Positions 39,075-47,003 of a stretch of DNA of 64,000 nucleotides are shown here, in pieces. The position numbers and the translations under genes were made by a program. Source of the DNA: Amphritea atlantica (GTDB lineage Bacteria; Pseudomonadota; Gammaproteobacteria; Pseudomonadales; Balneatricaceae); the NCBI RefSeq assembly GCF_018860855.1, contig NZ_JAHKQE010000044.1, forward strand, positions 62,001-126,000. The letters are read 5' to 3'. Under the pieces are notes generated by a model that worked only from the letters and a program-made list of their open reading frames with translations, was not told the DNA's origin and did no database searches. The number at the start of each line of letters is the position of its first letter. The first letter of the stretch is position 1.

Positions 39075-39087
39075 GCGAATCATTCTC
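39069..39087. promoter_or_regulatory. Fur box
   Basis: tacaatgcgaatcattctc agrees with the 19-bp Fur consensus at about 14-15 positions, including AATCATT and the final TC. Located 27 bp before the exbB start. Confidence 0.75.
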
Positions 39088-39113
39088 ACTAACATTCATA
39101 TTTAGGTTATGCT

Positions 39114-40022
39114 TTGAACACATCTTCTGACAACAGTCCCGTAGAGCAAACAACCGCAACACCCGACAATCCTGCTCTCCCAGAAACATCGACTGATACA
39201 GATGCCGTGACACAACAGATCGCTGATGCGGCCACCGACTTAAACCCGCCACTAGCCACTGTTTCAGGTGCTCAAGCCAATGGAGATATCCTCGCCAACG
39301 CCGCCACGGGAAGCAATACCCTCGGCCAAGAGATGAGTCAAAACCTAGCCAGCAACCATCTCGATCAGGTGATTAAAATGATCGAAGTTGGTGGTCCTGT
39401 CGTGTGGATATTGATCGCACTGTCGGTATTCTCTCTCAGCATCATTTTTCTCAAACTGTGGCAGTTTTCGGTTACCAAACCAGAAAGCACTGCAGACATT
39501 ACCGAGAGTCTAAAAAAATGGCGCAACCATGATCCTGCCGGTGCAGTCACAGCACTAAAGACGAACCGCCCAGTATCACAGATCATCGCTTACGCCATGC
39601 AAGGGGTAACAGAACAACAAACCCCAGCGCTGCTTCAAGAAGAATTATCTCGCCAAGCTAACCAGTTGATCAATCAACTCAAAGCACTGCTTCGTCCACT
39701 GGAGGTCATCGCTAGCCTCAGCCCACTACTCGGCCTGATGGGCACCGTCCTCGGTATGATCGTTGCCTTTCAACAGATGGAAGCGGCCGGTAACAGTGTT
39801 AATCCTTCTGTGTTGTCGGGTGGTATTTGGCAGGCACTGCTGACGACCGCTGTTGGACTCGCCGTCGCCATTCCGGTGGCAACCGCTCACAGTATTTTAG
39901 AACGTAAAGTCGAGCGGACCGCCAACCTAATCAATGATTATGTGACTCAGGTGTTCACCTGCCCTCTGTATCAAGCCAAACCGGCTCCTGTAACACTGAA
40001 GGAACATCAACGTGCTGCTTGA
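39114..40022 (+). CDS. exbB: ExbB-like proton channel subunit (TonB system)
   Basis: 302 residues from a TTG codon; the ATG at 39109 is out of frame. A polar, Thr/Asp-rich N-terminal stretch of about 90 residues precedes TM1 (GGPVVWILIALSVFSLSIIFLKL, 93-115). TM2 and TM3 lie near 195-220 (ASLSPLLGLMGTVLGMIVAF) and 235-260 (ALLTTAVGLAVAIPVATAHS), the MotA/TolQ/ExbB core. The N-terminal extension is longer than in E. coli ExbB. Energises TonB with the proton motive force. First gene of the Fur-box operon. Overlaps exbD by 11 bp. Confidence 0.9.
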   Translation: MNTSSDNSPVEQTTATPDNPALPETSTDTDAVTQQIADAATDLNPPLATVSGAQANGDILANAATGSNTLGQEMSQNLASNHLDQVIKMIEVGGPVVWILIALSVFSLSIIFLKLWQFSVTKPESTADITESLKKWRNHDPAGAVTALKTNRPVSQIIAYAMQGVTEQQTPALLQEELSRQANQLINQLKALLRPLEVIASLSPLLGLMGTVLGMIVAFQQMEAAGNSVNPSVLSGGIWQALLTTAVGLAVAIPVATAHSILERKVERTANLINDYVTQVFTCPLYQAKPAPVTLKEHQRAA

Positions 40023-40413
40023 GGTAACCCCACGCACATCACAATCGATCAGCATAACACCGCTGATTGATGTGGTGTTTATTCTCTTGCTGTTTTTTAT
40101 GCTGTCTTCAACCTTCAGCAAAACCAAGCAACTAGAACTTGAAACAGCGGCCCCCGGCAGTCTGCAGAGCAGTGCGGTCCAACACAGCAAAATACTCTTG
40201 TTGGCGGATAATCAAGTTGAGCTAAATGGCGAGCATTACCCGCTGCATAGCGAGCATTTTGCTCAACAGCTGCAACGCATCGTGACAAACAAAGAGTCGG
40301 TGACGCTGGCTGCCATCGCAACGGTTAAGGTTCAAGACACCATTCAATTGATCGATATGCTCCGTGCTGCCGGTATTACCCAGCTGAATTTAAGCCCATC
40401 AGTGACGCCATGA
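40012..40413 (+). CDS. exbD: ExbD-like subunit, first copy
   Basis: 133 residues from a GTG start. One N-terminal helix with the essential Asp (SITPLIDVVFILLLFFML, Asp near residue 20) and a periplasmic domain with the C-terminal ...DTIQLIDMLRAAGITQLNLS strand typical of ExbD/TolR. Overlaps the second exbD (ATGA). Confidence 0.9.
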   Translation: MLLEVTPRTSQSISITPLIDVVFILLLFFMLSSTFSKTKQLELETAAPGSLQSSAVQHSKILLLADNQVELNGEHYPLHSEHFAQQLQRIVTNKESVTLAAIATVKVQDTIQLIDMLRAAGITQLNLSPSVTP

Positions 40414-40814
40414 ATATTGTTACCACACACAACCGTTCATCACAGCGGAATAATCTCGATAACAGCATGATTCCGGCGATCAATATCGTGTTCCTGCTAC
40501 TGATCTTTTTCATGTTAGCAGGGCATATTGAAGCGCAGGATGCACAGCTGAAGATTCCAGCATCAAGCAGCGAGAGTGAGCTAAAGACTTCCGAGCTAGA
40601 GATCAATATTTCTGCCTCGGGCAACGTCACTCTCAATGGCCAGCCCAGTCATCAAGACCTAAAGACCGCGCTGCGCAGCCTGACACTGACACCTGAAACG
40701 GTGGTGATCTGCCGTATTCACCGGGACCTGCCCTCCTCCGCACTCGATCCGGTACTGCAAGCCGTACAGCAATTCGGTATCAAAACACTGTCGATTGCAA
40801 CGGAGCAGAGTTAA
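40410..40814 (+). CDS. ExbD-like subunit, second copy, channel Asp replaced
   Basis: 134 residues, same layout as the first copy: a membrane helix (MIPAINIVFLLLIFFMLAGHI) and the periplasmic ExbD domain ending ALDPVLQAVQQFGIKTLSIA. The position of the proton-carrying Asp (LID in the first copy) reads AIN here, that is Asn. Two different ExbD subunits per ExbB occur in some marine gammaproteobacteria. This one may be a structural partner without proton transfer. Stop overlaps the tonB start by one base. Confidence 0.88.
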   Translation: MNIVTTHNRSSQRNNLDNSMIPAINIVFLLLIFFMLAGHIEAQDAQLKIPASSSESELKTSELEINISASGNVTLNGQPSHQDLKTALRSLTLTPETVVICRIHRDLPSSALDPVLQAVQQFGIKTLSIATEQS

Positions 40815-41668
40815 TGATCACGCGCCGCAAAGTCACTGTCAGTATCGTGGCAGCCATCGCCGTACACCTAGGCGCATTAATGATCTGGATGAAGCCACTG
40901 GACACCGAAGGTGCCATCGCTGAAGGTCAAGATGGTCTTCAAGTCAGCGTTGGCTTGGCAGGTAGTTTCATGGAAACGCCAAATCAACCCAAAAAAGTCA
41001 CCGACGAGACGCCTGTAGAAAAACCGTTAACTGAACCGGAATCAGAGCCCGAGCAGGAGCCTGAGCCAAAAACAGAACCCGAATTAAAACCAGAACAGGA
41101 GCAGAAACCCGAACCAAAAAGCGAAGTGCAAGTCGTACCGCTGCCTAAACCAAAACCAAAACCCGTGCAGCCAGCAAAACCAGAGCCCAAGCCTGTGCCA
41201 AAAACAGAGCCGAAGCCGGAAACAAAACAAAAAACGAAATCTGAGGCAGTATCGACCCAGTCTGAAACAACCCCTGAGTCAGACCAGGAACCGACTCCCT
41301 CGCAATCCCAAACAAGAGCAACAGGTGTGGGCGAACGTGTCGAAACTGGCGGCAATCCTGCCGCTCGGCAGAGCTATCTGACCCGAGTAATGGCCAGAAT
41401 CGCACGTTTCAAACGCTACCCCCGCAGCGCCCGAAAAGACGGTGTTACCGGAGTAGTTGTCGTGAAATTCATTATCAGGAAGAACGGAAAAGTAGCATCA
41501 TCCGAAATCATCAACAGTTCTGGTGACGCCCGCCTTGATCAGGAAGCGATTGATATGCTGGTGCGTTCCAGCCCCTTCGCATCGATTCCTGATGAGTTAA
41601 GCAATAGTCATTTAGAGCTAACTCTTCCCGTGGAATTTTCATTAAATCCAACCCGCAAATTGTTTTAA
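40814..41668 (+). CDS. tonB: TonB energy transducer
   Basis: 284 residues. One N-terminal helix (VSIVAAIAVHLGALMIW, with the family His), a very long Pro/Glu/Lys spacer (about 55-165, EPEP and KPKP repeats) and the C-terminal TonB domain (YLTRVMARIARFKRYPRSARKDGVTGVVVVKFIIRKNGKV). The spacer reaches across the periplasm. The acidic half followed by a basic half is typical. Followed 9 bp later by the receptor gene. Confidence 0.93.
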   Translation: MITRRKVTVSIVAAIAVHLGALMIWMKPLDTEGAIAEGQDGLQVSVGLAGSFMETPNQPKKVTDETPVEKPLTEPESEPEQEPEPKTEPELKPEQEQKPEPKSEVQVVPLPKPKPKPVQPAKPEPKPVPKTEPKPETKQKTKSEAVSTQSETTPESDQEPTPSQSQTRATGVGERVETGGNPAARQSYLTRVMARIARFKRYPRSARKDGVTGVVVVKFIIRKNGKVASSEIINSSGDARLDQEAIDMLVRSSPFASIPDELSNSHLELTLPVEFSLNPTRKLF

Positions 41669-41677
41669 GGAACATAG

Positions 41678-44056
41678 ATGAACAACGTCACTATGAATAA
41701 TTCAGTGGTAGCACATGAGGCTATCGTGACAACGCCCAACCAGTCGATACGAAGAAGTAGAACCTCAGGTTTTGCTCCCAGTACCCTAGCACTGGCAATT
41801 TCGGGCGCCCTCATGGCAAACGTGGCAACCGCCGATGAAAACAGTATTGCGTTGGATAAGCTTAAGATTGAAGAGTCGGTCACCCCCGACACCAATCCTT
41901 ATGCTGTTCCCGGTGCTCCTTATTTAGCAGAGCGAGTATCTGACCCTCGCCGAACTCGCTCTTTGGCTGAAACACCACAAACCATTACCGTCTTGACCGC
42001 GTCTGAGATTACTGATTCTGGCCGGACTGACCTACGGGACATTCTTGATGGTCAGCCGGGTATCACCCTAGGTACCGGTGAAAATGGTAACGCCTTCGGT
42101 GACCGCTATATTATCCGTGGACATGAAGCACGTAGTGATATCTTCGTCGATGGTTTAAGTGACCCCGGCATGACCACCCGTGAAAGTTTCGCCGTAGAAC
42201 AGATCGAAATCAGTAAAGGGCCAAGTTCCACCTTTGCAGGTCGAGGCACCACCGGTGGCGCCGTCAACTCCGCCACCAAACGTGCCAGCACCGAATATGA
42301 TTTCAGTAAACTGTCTGTCGGCGTCGGGACTGACAACTATCATCGAGTCACCATCGACACTAACCAGGTGATTAACTACGACACTGCTTTCCGTGCCAAC
42401 ATCCTGCATGCGGAAGAGGATGTACCCGATCGTGATCCGGCTGACAGAGAGCGTATCGGTGCGGCACTGTCGTTAACCCACCAAGCAACCGATAAATTAG
42501 AGATCACCGCCGATTACTATCACTTCGAAGGCACTGATAGCCCAGACTTGGGAACCTATATTGACCGTAGCACCGGTAAGGTTGTGAAAGATACTCCCGC
42601 CTATGTACAGGATGAAGACTTCCTCGAATCAACGGTTGATACCTTTACCGTACGTATGGGTTATGAGATCGATCCTAAGACCCGTATCGTTAACATGACC
42701 CGTTATGGCACCACCGATAATGGTTATGTCACCACCGGTGCCAGCGGCACGACGGCTTATCCAACAGATGCCGATGCCACTGCTGACACAAATGGTTACT
42801 CCTCTGTGAGCTTAAACAATCACCAAGGCTGGCAAGAAGTGGAATACTTCGCCAACCAATTAAACCTGATCACCACTCAGGAGATCGGTGGGTTGGACCA
42901 TGAACTGGTCATCGGTGCAGAATACAGTAACCAAAGCGTTCTCAACGGAGTTTATGACACCACCAACACCGGTGCGACCAACTGCTCAACGAATGGCCGC
43001 GGCGGTGTCGGCGGCGCTTACTGTCTAACCGATGCTAGCGGCAACAGCGTGGGTGACATCAATAACCTGATGCAACGGGATATCAGTAAAGGGGATTCGG
43101 ATTCCGACTGGAATGTTGAAACCATCTCCCTGTCATTGATGGATACCGTTGATCTGACAGATAAGTGGACCGTTTTTGGTGGTATTCGTCACGATTACTA
43201 CGACTACAGCAACACTGCCAACTTCGATTTTGGCGATGGTAACGGCAGAGTACCGTACGAGTTCAAAGACGATGGCGGTTACTGGAACGGGCATGTCGGC
43301 GCTAGTTACGATATTACCCCTCGAGCGAATGTCTATCTCAGCTACTCCACCGCAACCAACCTCAACGGCGGTGAATCCGATGTGGGTACCAGCTGTGGTT
43401 ATGGCGGCATCTGTGTCGATGACAGCGATCCAACTTTAGGTGATCCAGAACGTACCGAAAGCTGGGAACTGGGTACCAAATGGCGTCTACAAGATGATCG
43501 TTTGCTCGCCACCGCAGCATTGTTCCAGATCACCAAGCATGATGTTATAGAAAGCTCGAGTGGTGATTCATACAGCACCGAAGGCAGCTTGAATACCGGT
43601 AAAAACCGAGTTGAAGGTATTGAACTAGGGCTGGCCGGTAATTTGACTGATCGCTTAAGCGTGCAAGCGGGTCTTGCCATCATGAATGCTGAGGTGCTGG
43701 ATTCAGTCATAGCGTCTAACGAAGGTAAAACGTTGGCTAACTTCGCTGATAAATCGGCATCTCTGCAGCTGAGATATCAAGCAACATCGGCCTTTTCCTT
43801 CGGCGGTACCGCCACCTACGAGAGTGCCCGCTATGTTGGCCAGCCGGATACCGCTGCCAATGAAGACTTAGGCGTTCCTTCCTACACAGTATACGATGCC
43901 TTTGCGACTTATCAGGTCAATCGTGATCTTAAGTTCCGTGCTAACATTAGCAACCTGTTTAACAAAGATTATTATCTGGCCGCCTATCGTTCAGGTTCCT
44001 TTGTTTACATCGGTGACAAACGTAGTGCACAACTGACTATGGAGTACAGTTTCTAA
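41678..44056 (+). CDS. TonB-dependent siderophore receptor (Fiu/catecholate type)
   Basis: 792 residues. A long N-terminal leader with signal segment (STLALAISGALMANVATA, cleavage near 52) is followed by a plug domain (ETPQTITVLTASEITDSGRTDL ... DRYIIRGHEARSDIFVDGLSDPGMTTRESFAVEQIEISKGPSS) and a 22-strand barrel ending ...AQLTMEYSF with terminal Phe. No N-terminal signalling domain, so no sigma/anti-sigma control. The two Cys in CSTNGRGGVGGAYC suggest a disulfide-closed surface loop. PiuC downstream is the usual partner of Fiu/PiuA catecholate receptors. Confidence 0.92.
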   Translation: MNNVTMNNSVVAHEAIVTTPNQSIRRSRTSGFAPSTLALAISGALMANVATADENSIALDKLKIEESVTPDTNPYAVPGAPYLAERVSDPRRTRSLAETPQTITVLTASEITDSGRTDLRDILDGQPGITLGTGENGNAFGDRYIIRGHEARSDIFVDGLSDPGMTTRESFAVEQIEISKGPSSTFAGRGTTGGAVNSATKRASTEYDFSKLSVGVGTDNYHRVTIDTNQVINYDTAFRANILHAEEDVPDRDPADRERIGAALSLTHQATDKLEITADYYHFEGTDSPDLGTYIDRSTGKVVKDTPAYVQDEDFLESTVDTFTVRMGYEIDPKTRIVNMTRYGTTDNGYVTTGASGTTAYPTDADATADTNGYSSVSLNNHQGWQEVEYFANQLNLITTQEIGGLDHELVIGAEYSNQSVLNGVYDTTNTGATNCSTNGRGGVGGAYCLTDASGNSVGDINNLMQRDISKGDSDSDWNVETISLSLMDTVDLTDKWTVFGGIRHDYYDYSNTANFDFGDGNGRVPYEFKDDGGYWNGHVGASYDITPRANVYLSYSTATNLNGGESDVGTSCGYGGICVDDSDPTLGDPERTESWELGTKWRLQDDRLLATAALFQITKHDVIESSSGDSYSTEGSLNTGKNRVEGIELGLAGNLTDRLSVQAGLAIMNAEVLDSVIASNEGKTLANFADKSASLQLRYQATSAFSFGGTATYESARYVGQPDTAANEDLGVPSYTVYDAFATYQVNRDLKFRANISNLFNKDYYLAAYRSGSFVYIGDKRSAQLTMEYSF

Positions 44057-44127
44057 AGCAGCCACGGACATCCGTAACAGGGCGGCTTCGGCTGCCCTGA
44101 TTTGCGTTTAGAAATCCCACAAAGACC

Positions 44128-45252
44128 ATGAATAAGCCCAACAAAAGTCGAGCACCACTGGATTATATTCCGCCGGATATCGCCTGCGCCGCTGATTATG
44201 AAGCCTTAGCCCAAGCCTTTATTCCGGCTGACACATTGGCCTATCTTGCCGGTGGTAGTGGTCACGATATCACCCAGCGGAGCAACCAAGCCGCGTTTCA
44301 ACACTGGGCTATGACACCCCGTATTCTAGCGGATCTTAAAGACGCGAATACCGCGCTACAACTGTTGGGACAGCATTTCCAACACCCTATTTTTATGGCA
44401 CCGGTGGCCTATCAATCACTGGTGCACCCGCAGGGCGAACTCGATACCGCCCGGGCTGCTGAAGCCACCGATAGCTGTATGCTAACGAGCACCCTATCAT
44501 CCGTCACCTTAGAGCAGATTGCTGCACGGGCCAACCCGTCACGCTGGTTTCAACTCTATTTTCAAACCCGTCCAGAGGACACATCCGCCCTCGTTCATCG
44601 CGCCATCGCCGCGGGTTATCAGGCCATTGTCGTCACCCTTGATGCTGCAGTACAGGCACCAGGTATTCGAGCCATCCGCGCCGGCTTTAAACTGCCCGAC
44701 TCGGTTAAAGCGGCTAACCTTATCCACCAACGCCCTGACGCGCCCATCCCCCGTAACGGTCAAAGCGCTATTTTTAATCATTACCGACAGCACGCGCCCT
44801 CTTTGCAACAGTTACAACAGCTGATCAGCGAAAGCCCCGTGCCAGTCATTATCAAAGGGGTTATGCACCCCGATGATGCCCTGCAACTCAAAGCATTAGG
44901 CGCTGCCGGTATCATTGTGTCTAATCATGGCGGGCGTTCCCTCGATGGTGCCCCCGCAAGCCTATCGGTCCTGCCCGCTATTCGTCGCGCCATAGGCGAT
45001 GATTACCCACTGCTGTTTGATAGCGGTATTCGCAGCGGCAGTGATATTTTCAAAGCGATCGCCCTCGGTGCCGATGCGGTGCTGATTGGACGGCTGCAAC
45101 TCTATAGCCTCAGCGTCGCCGGTGCCTTAGGTGTTGCCCATATGATCAAACTGCTACGGGAAGAACTCGAACTCTGCATGGCCATGACCGGCTGTGCATC
45201 ACTCGCGGCAATCAGAGCGACCAAGCTGCAGACTACGTTATCAGGATATTAA
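44128..45252 (+). CDS. FMN-dependent alpha-hydroxy-acid oxidase/dehydrogenase
   Basis: 374 residues, TIM barrel of the glycolate/lactate oxidase family. Active-site landmarks: [11 protein letters not shown] (family YIAGGA.DE), the Lys in [12 protein letters not shown], the His/Arg in [16 protein letters not shown] and the phosphate-binding [25 protein letters not shown]. No signal peptide and no membrane segment, so soluble and cytoplasmic. It oxidises a 2-hydroxy acid to the 2-oxo acid. Its place between a siderophore receptor and PiuC suggests a role with a hydroxy-carboxylate ligand or siderophore, which is inference. Confidence 0.88.
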   Translation: MNKPNKSRAPLDYIPPDIACAADYEALAQAFIPADTLAYLAGGSGHDITQRSNQAAFQHWAMTPRILADLKDANTALQLLGQHFQHPIFMAPVAYQSLVHPQGELDTARAAEATDSCMLTSTLSSVTLEQIAARANPSRWFQLYFQTRPEDTSALVHRAIAAGYQAIVVTLDAAVQAPGIRAIRAGFKLPDSVKAANLIHQRPDAPIPRNGQSAIFNHYRQHAPSLQQLQQLISESPVPVIIKGVMHPDDALQLKALGAAGIIVSNHGGRSLDGAPASLSVLPAIRRAIGDDYPLLFDSGIRSGSDIFKAIALGADAVLIGRLQLYSLSVAGALGVAHMIKLLREELELCMAMTGCASLAAIRATKLQTTLSGY

Positions 45253-45253
45253 T

Positions 45254-45940
45254 ATGCTCATTACACTGCCTCAGATTTTAACGCCCGACGAAGTTAGGCA
45301 GTTCCGCGAACACCTCGATCACGCGGACTGGCAGGACGGCGTGAACACAGCAGGCACTATCGCCCGTAACGTCAAACAAAATCAGCAACTCGACGATACC
45401 CAGGAACCGGCCATTAGCCTCGGCAACCATATCCTAAGGGCATTATCCCGTACCCCCGCCTTTATCTCAGCGGCGCTGCCGGATCGTATCTATCCACCTA
45501 AATTTAACCGTTATGCAGAACGGGAAACCTATGGTGCACATATCGATGGCTCGCTGATGCAGATACCCGGCACCAACTTAACCCTGCGGACGGACCTCTC
45601 CGCCACTTTGTTTCTCGCTGACCCCGATGAATATGATGGCGGTGAACTCAGCATCGAAACCCAGTATGGCACTCAAACCGTCAAGCTGGCCGCCGGTGAT
45701 ATGGTGCTCTACCCATCCACCAGCCTGCACTCGGTATCACCGGTGACACGTGGGGCTCGAGTAGCCTCCTTTTTCTGGATACAAAGCATGGTACGGGATA
45801 GTCAACAACGGGAGATGTTATTTGATCTGGACACCTCGGTACAAAAACTCACCGCAGAACTGGGCGCGGCACACCCTGAAGTCGTCAATCTAAGTGGCAT
45901 CTACCACAACCTGCTACGCCAATGGGCTAGCCCTTCCTAA
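45254..45940 (+). CDS. piuC: PKHD-type Fe(II)/2-oxoglutarate hydroxylase PiuC
   Basis: 228 residues from the ATG at 45254, one base after the oxidase stop; the frame upstream is a shadow. The facial triad is visible: HID in [10 protein letters not shown] (near 96-98) and the His in [21 protein letters not shown], with the 2-oxoglutarate Arg following. Matches PiuC/YbiX (about 226 residues), which accompanies Fiu-type receptors and is iron-regulated. Its substrate is not established. Confidence 0.93.
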   Translation: MLITLPQILTPDEVRQFREHLDHADWQDGVNTAGTIARNVKQNQQLDDTQEPAISLGNHILRALSRTPAFISAALPDRIYPPKFNRYAERETYGAHIDGSLMQIPGTNLTLRTDLSATLFLADPDEYDGGELSIETQYGTQTVKLAAGDMVLYPSTSLHSVSPVTRGARVASFFWIQSMVRDSQQREMLFDLDTSVQKLTAELGAAHPEVVNLSGIYHNLLRQWASPS

Positions 45941-45966
45941 TCGCTATTCGTTTAATAGGTAACTAT

Positions 45967-46968
45967 ATGAAATCTCTAACCCGTACACTTAGCTTCTTAT
46001 TGGCCACGACACTCTGTACTCCGCTGCAAGCGGCTTCAGAGATCATGGTTTATTCCACCAAAAATGCCACGTACCTCGCACCATTACTGGATCGCTATTC
46101 AGCAGAAACAGGCACACCGGTGGGTTATCTAGTAGCCCCCGCTACAGAACTAATCACCCGCTTAGAAGCGGAAGGCGAACAGACAAAAGCCGACCTATTG
46201 CTCACCACCGGTGCCGCCTCCTTATGGCTGGCCACCCAGAAAGACCTAACCGCCGCCGTTGATTCAACCACTTTAATCGATACCATCCCTGCCCATCTAC
46301 GTTCACCCGATAACCACTGGTTTGGTTTCTCAAAGCGAGCACAAACGCTGATATATAACAGTGCGACGCTGGATAAAGATGAATTAAAGGGCTTTAGTGA
46401 TCTAGCCAACCCCAAATGGGACGGCAGCCTCTGCCTGCGAACTTCACAACAACCCTATACTCAGTCATTGGTCGCGATGATGATTGATCGAGATGGCGAG
46501 CAGAAAACCCTAACCACACTTCAGGGTTGGGTGAATAATCTATCGGTTAGACCCTTCGCAGAAGATGCGCAGATATTTCCCGCATTGGAGCAAAACATCT
46601 GCGATGTTAGCATCGTCAATGCTTACTACTTTTCCCGCTATCAATATGAAAACCCCGAGACCCCATTGAAATTATTTTGGGCCGATCAAGATAGCAGCGG
46701 TGTTCATGTGGATATTACCGGTGCAGCCGTCACCGCCCATGCTCCGAATAAAAGTGGCGCAATAGATCTACTCGAGTGGCTGACTCGCAAAGAAACCCAA
46801 GCCCAATACGCCAAGCTGAGTCTCGAGTATCCGGTGAATAAAAAGGTCTACCCTGCCCGTATCGTCGGTCGTCACGGAAAGTTTATTGAAGACCAACACA
46901 ATATCTCGGCCAGTGGCCGCTATCGTGACCAAGCCATTGCCTTATTAAAACAAGCCGGCTATCGCTAA
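45967..46968 (+). CDS. Periplasmic iron(III)-binding protein (FbpA/FutA type)
   Basis: 333 residues with a signal peptide (cleavage after PLQA, near 22). The mature part starts ASEIMVYSTKNATYLAPLLDRYS, and the double Tyr in VNAYYFSRYQYE corresponds to the iron-binding YY pair of FbpA. EAYPVNKKV-like C-terminal part (LEYPVNKKVYPA) also fits. Last gene of the Fur-box operon. The matching permease and ATPase genes are not in the window. Confidence 0.88.
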   Translation: MKSLTRTLSFLLATTLCTPLQAASEIMVYSTKNATYLAPLLDRYSAETGTPVGYLVAPATELITRLEAEGEQTKADLLLTTGAASLWLATQKDLTAAVDSTTLIDTIPAHLRSPDNHWFGFSKRAQTLIYNSATLDKDELKGFSDLANPKWDGSLCLRTSQQPYTQSLVAMMIDRDGEQKTLTTLQGWVNNLSVRPFAEDAQIFPALEQNICDVSIVNAYYFSRYQYENPETPLKLFWADQDSSGVHVDITGAAVTAHAPNKSGAIDLLEWLTRKETQAQYAKLSLEYPVNKKVYPARIVGRHGKFIEDQHNISASGRYRDQAIALLKQAGYR

Positions 46969-47003
46969 AGGCAAAAAGATAAAGCAGGACGAGTGAATAA
47001 CCG

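Noticed and set aside
40984-41355. 123-codon minus-strand frame inside tonB
   Set aside because: Repetitive Gly/Ser translation of the TonB Pro-Glu-Lys spacer on the other strand.
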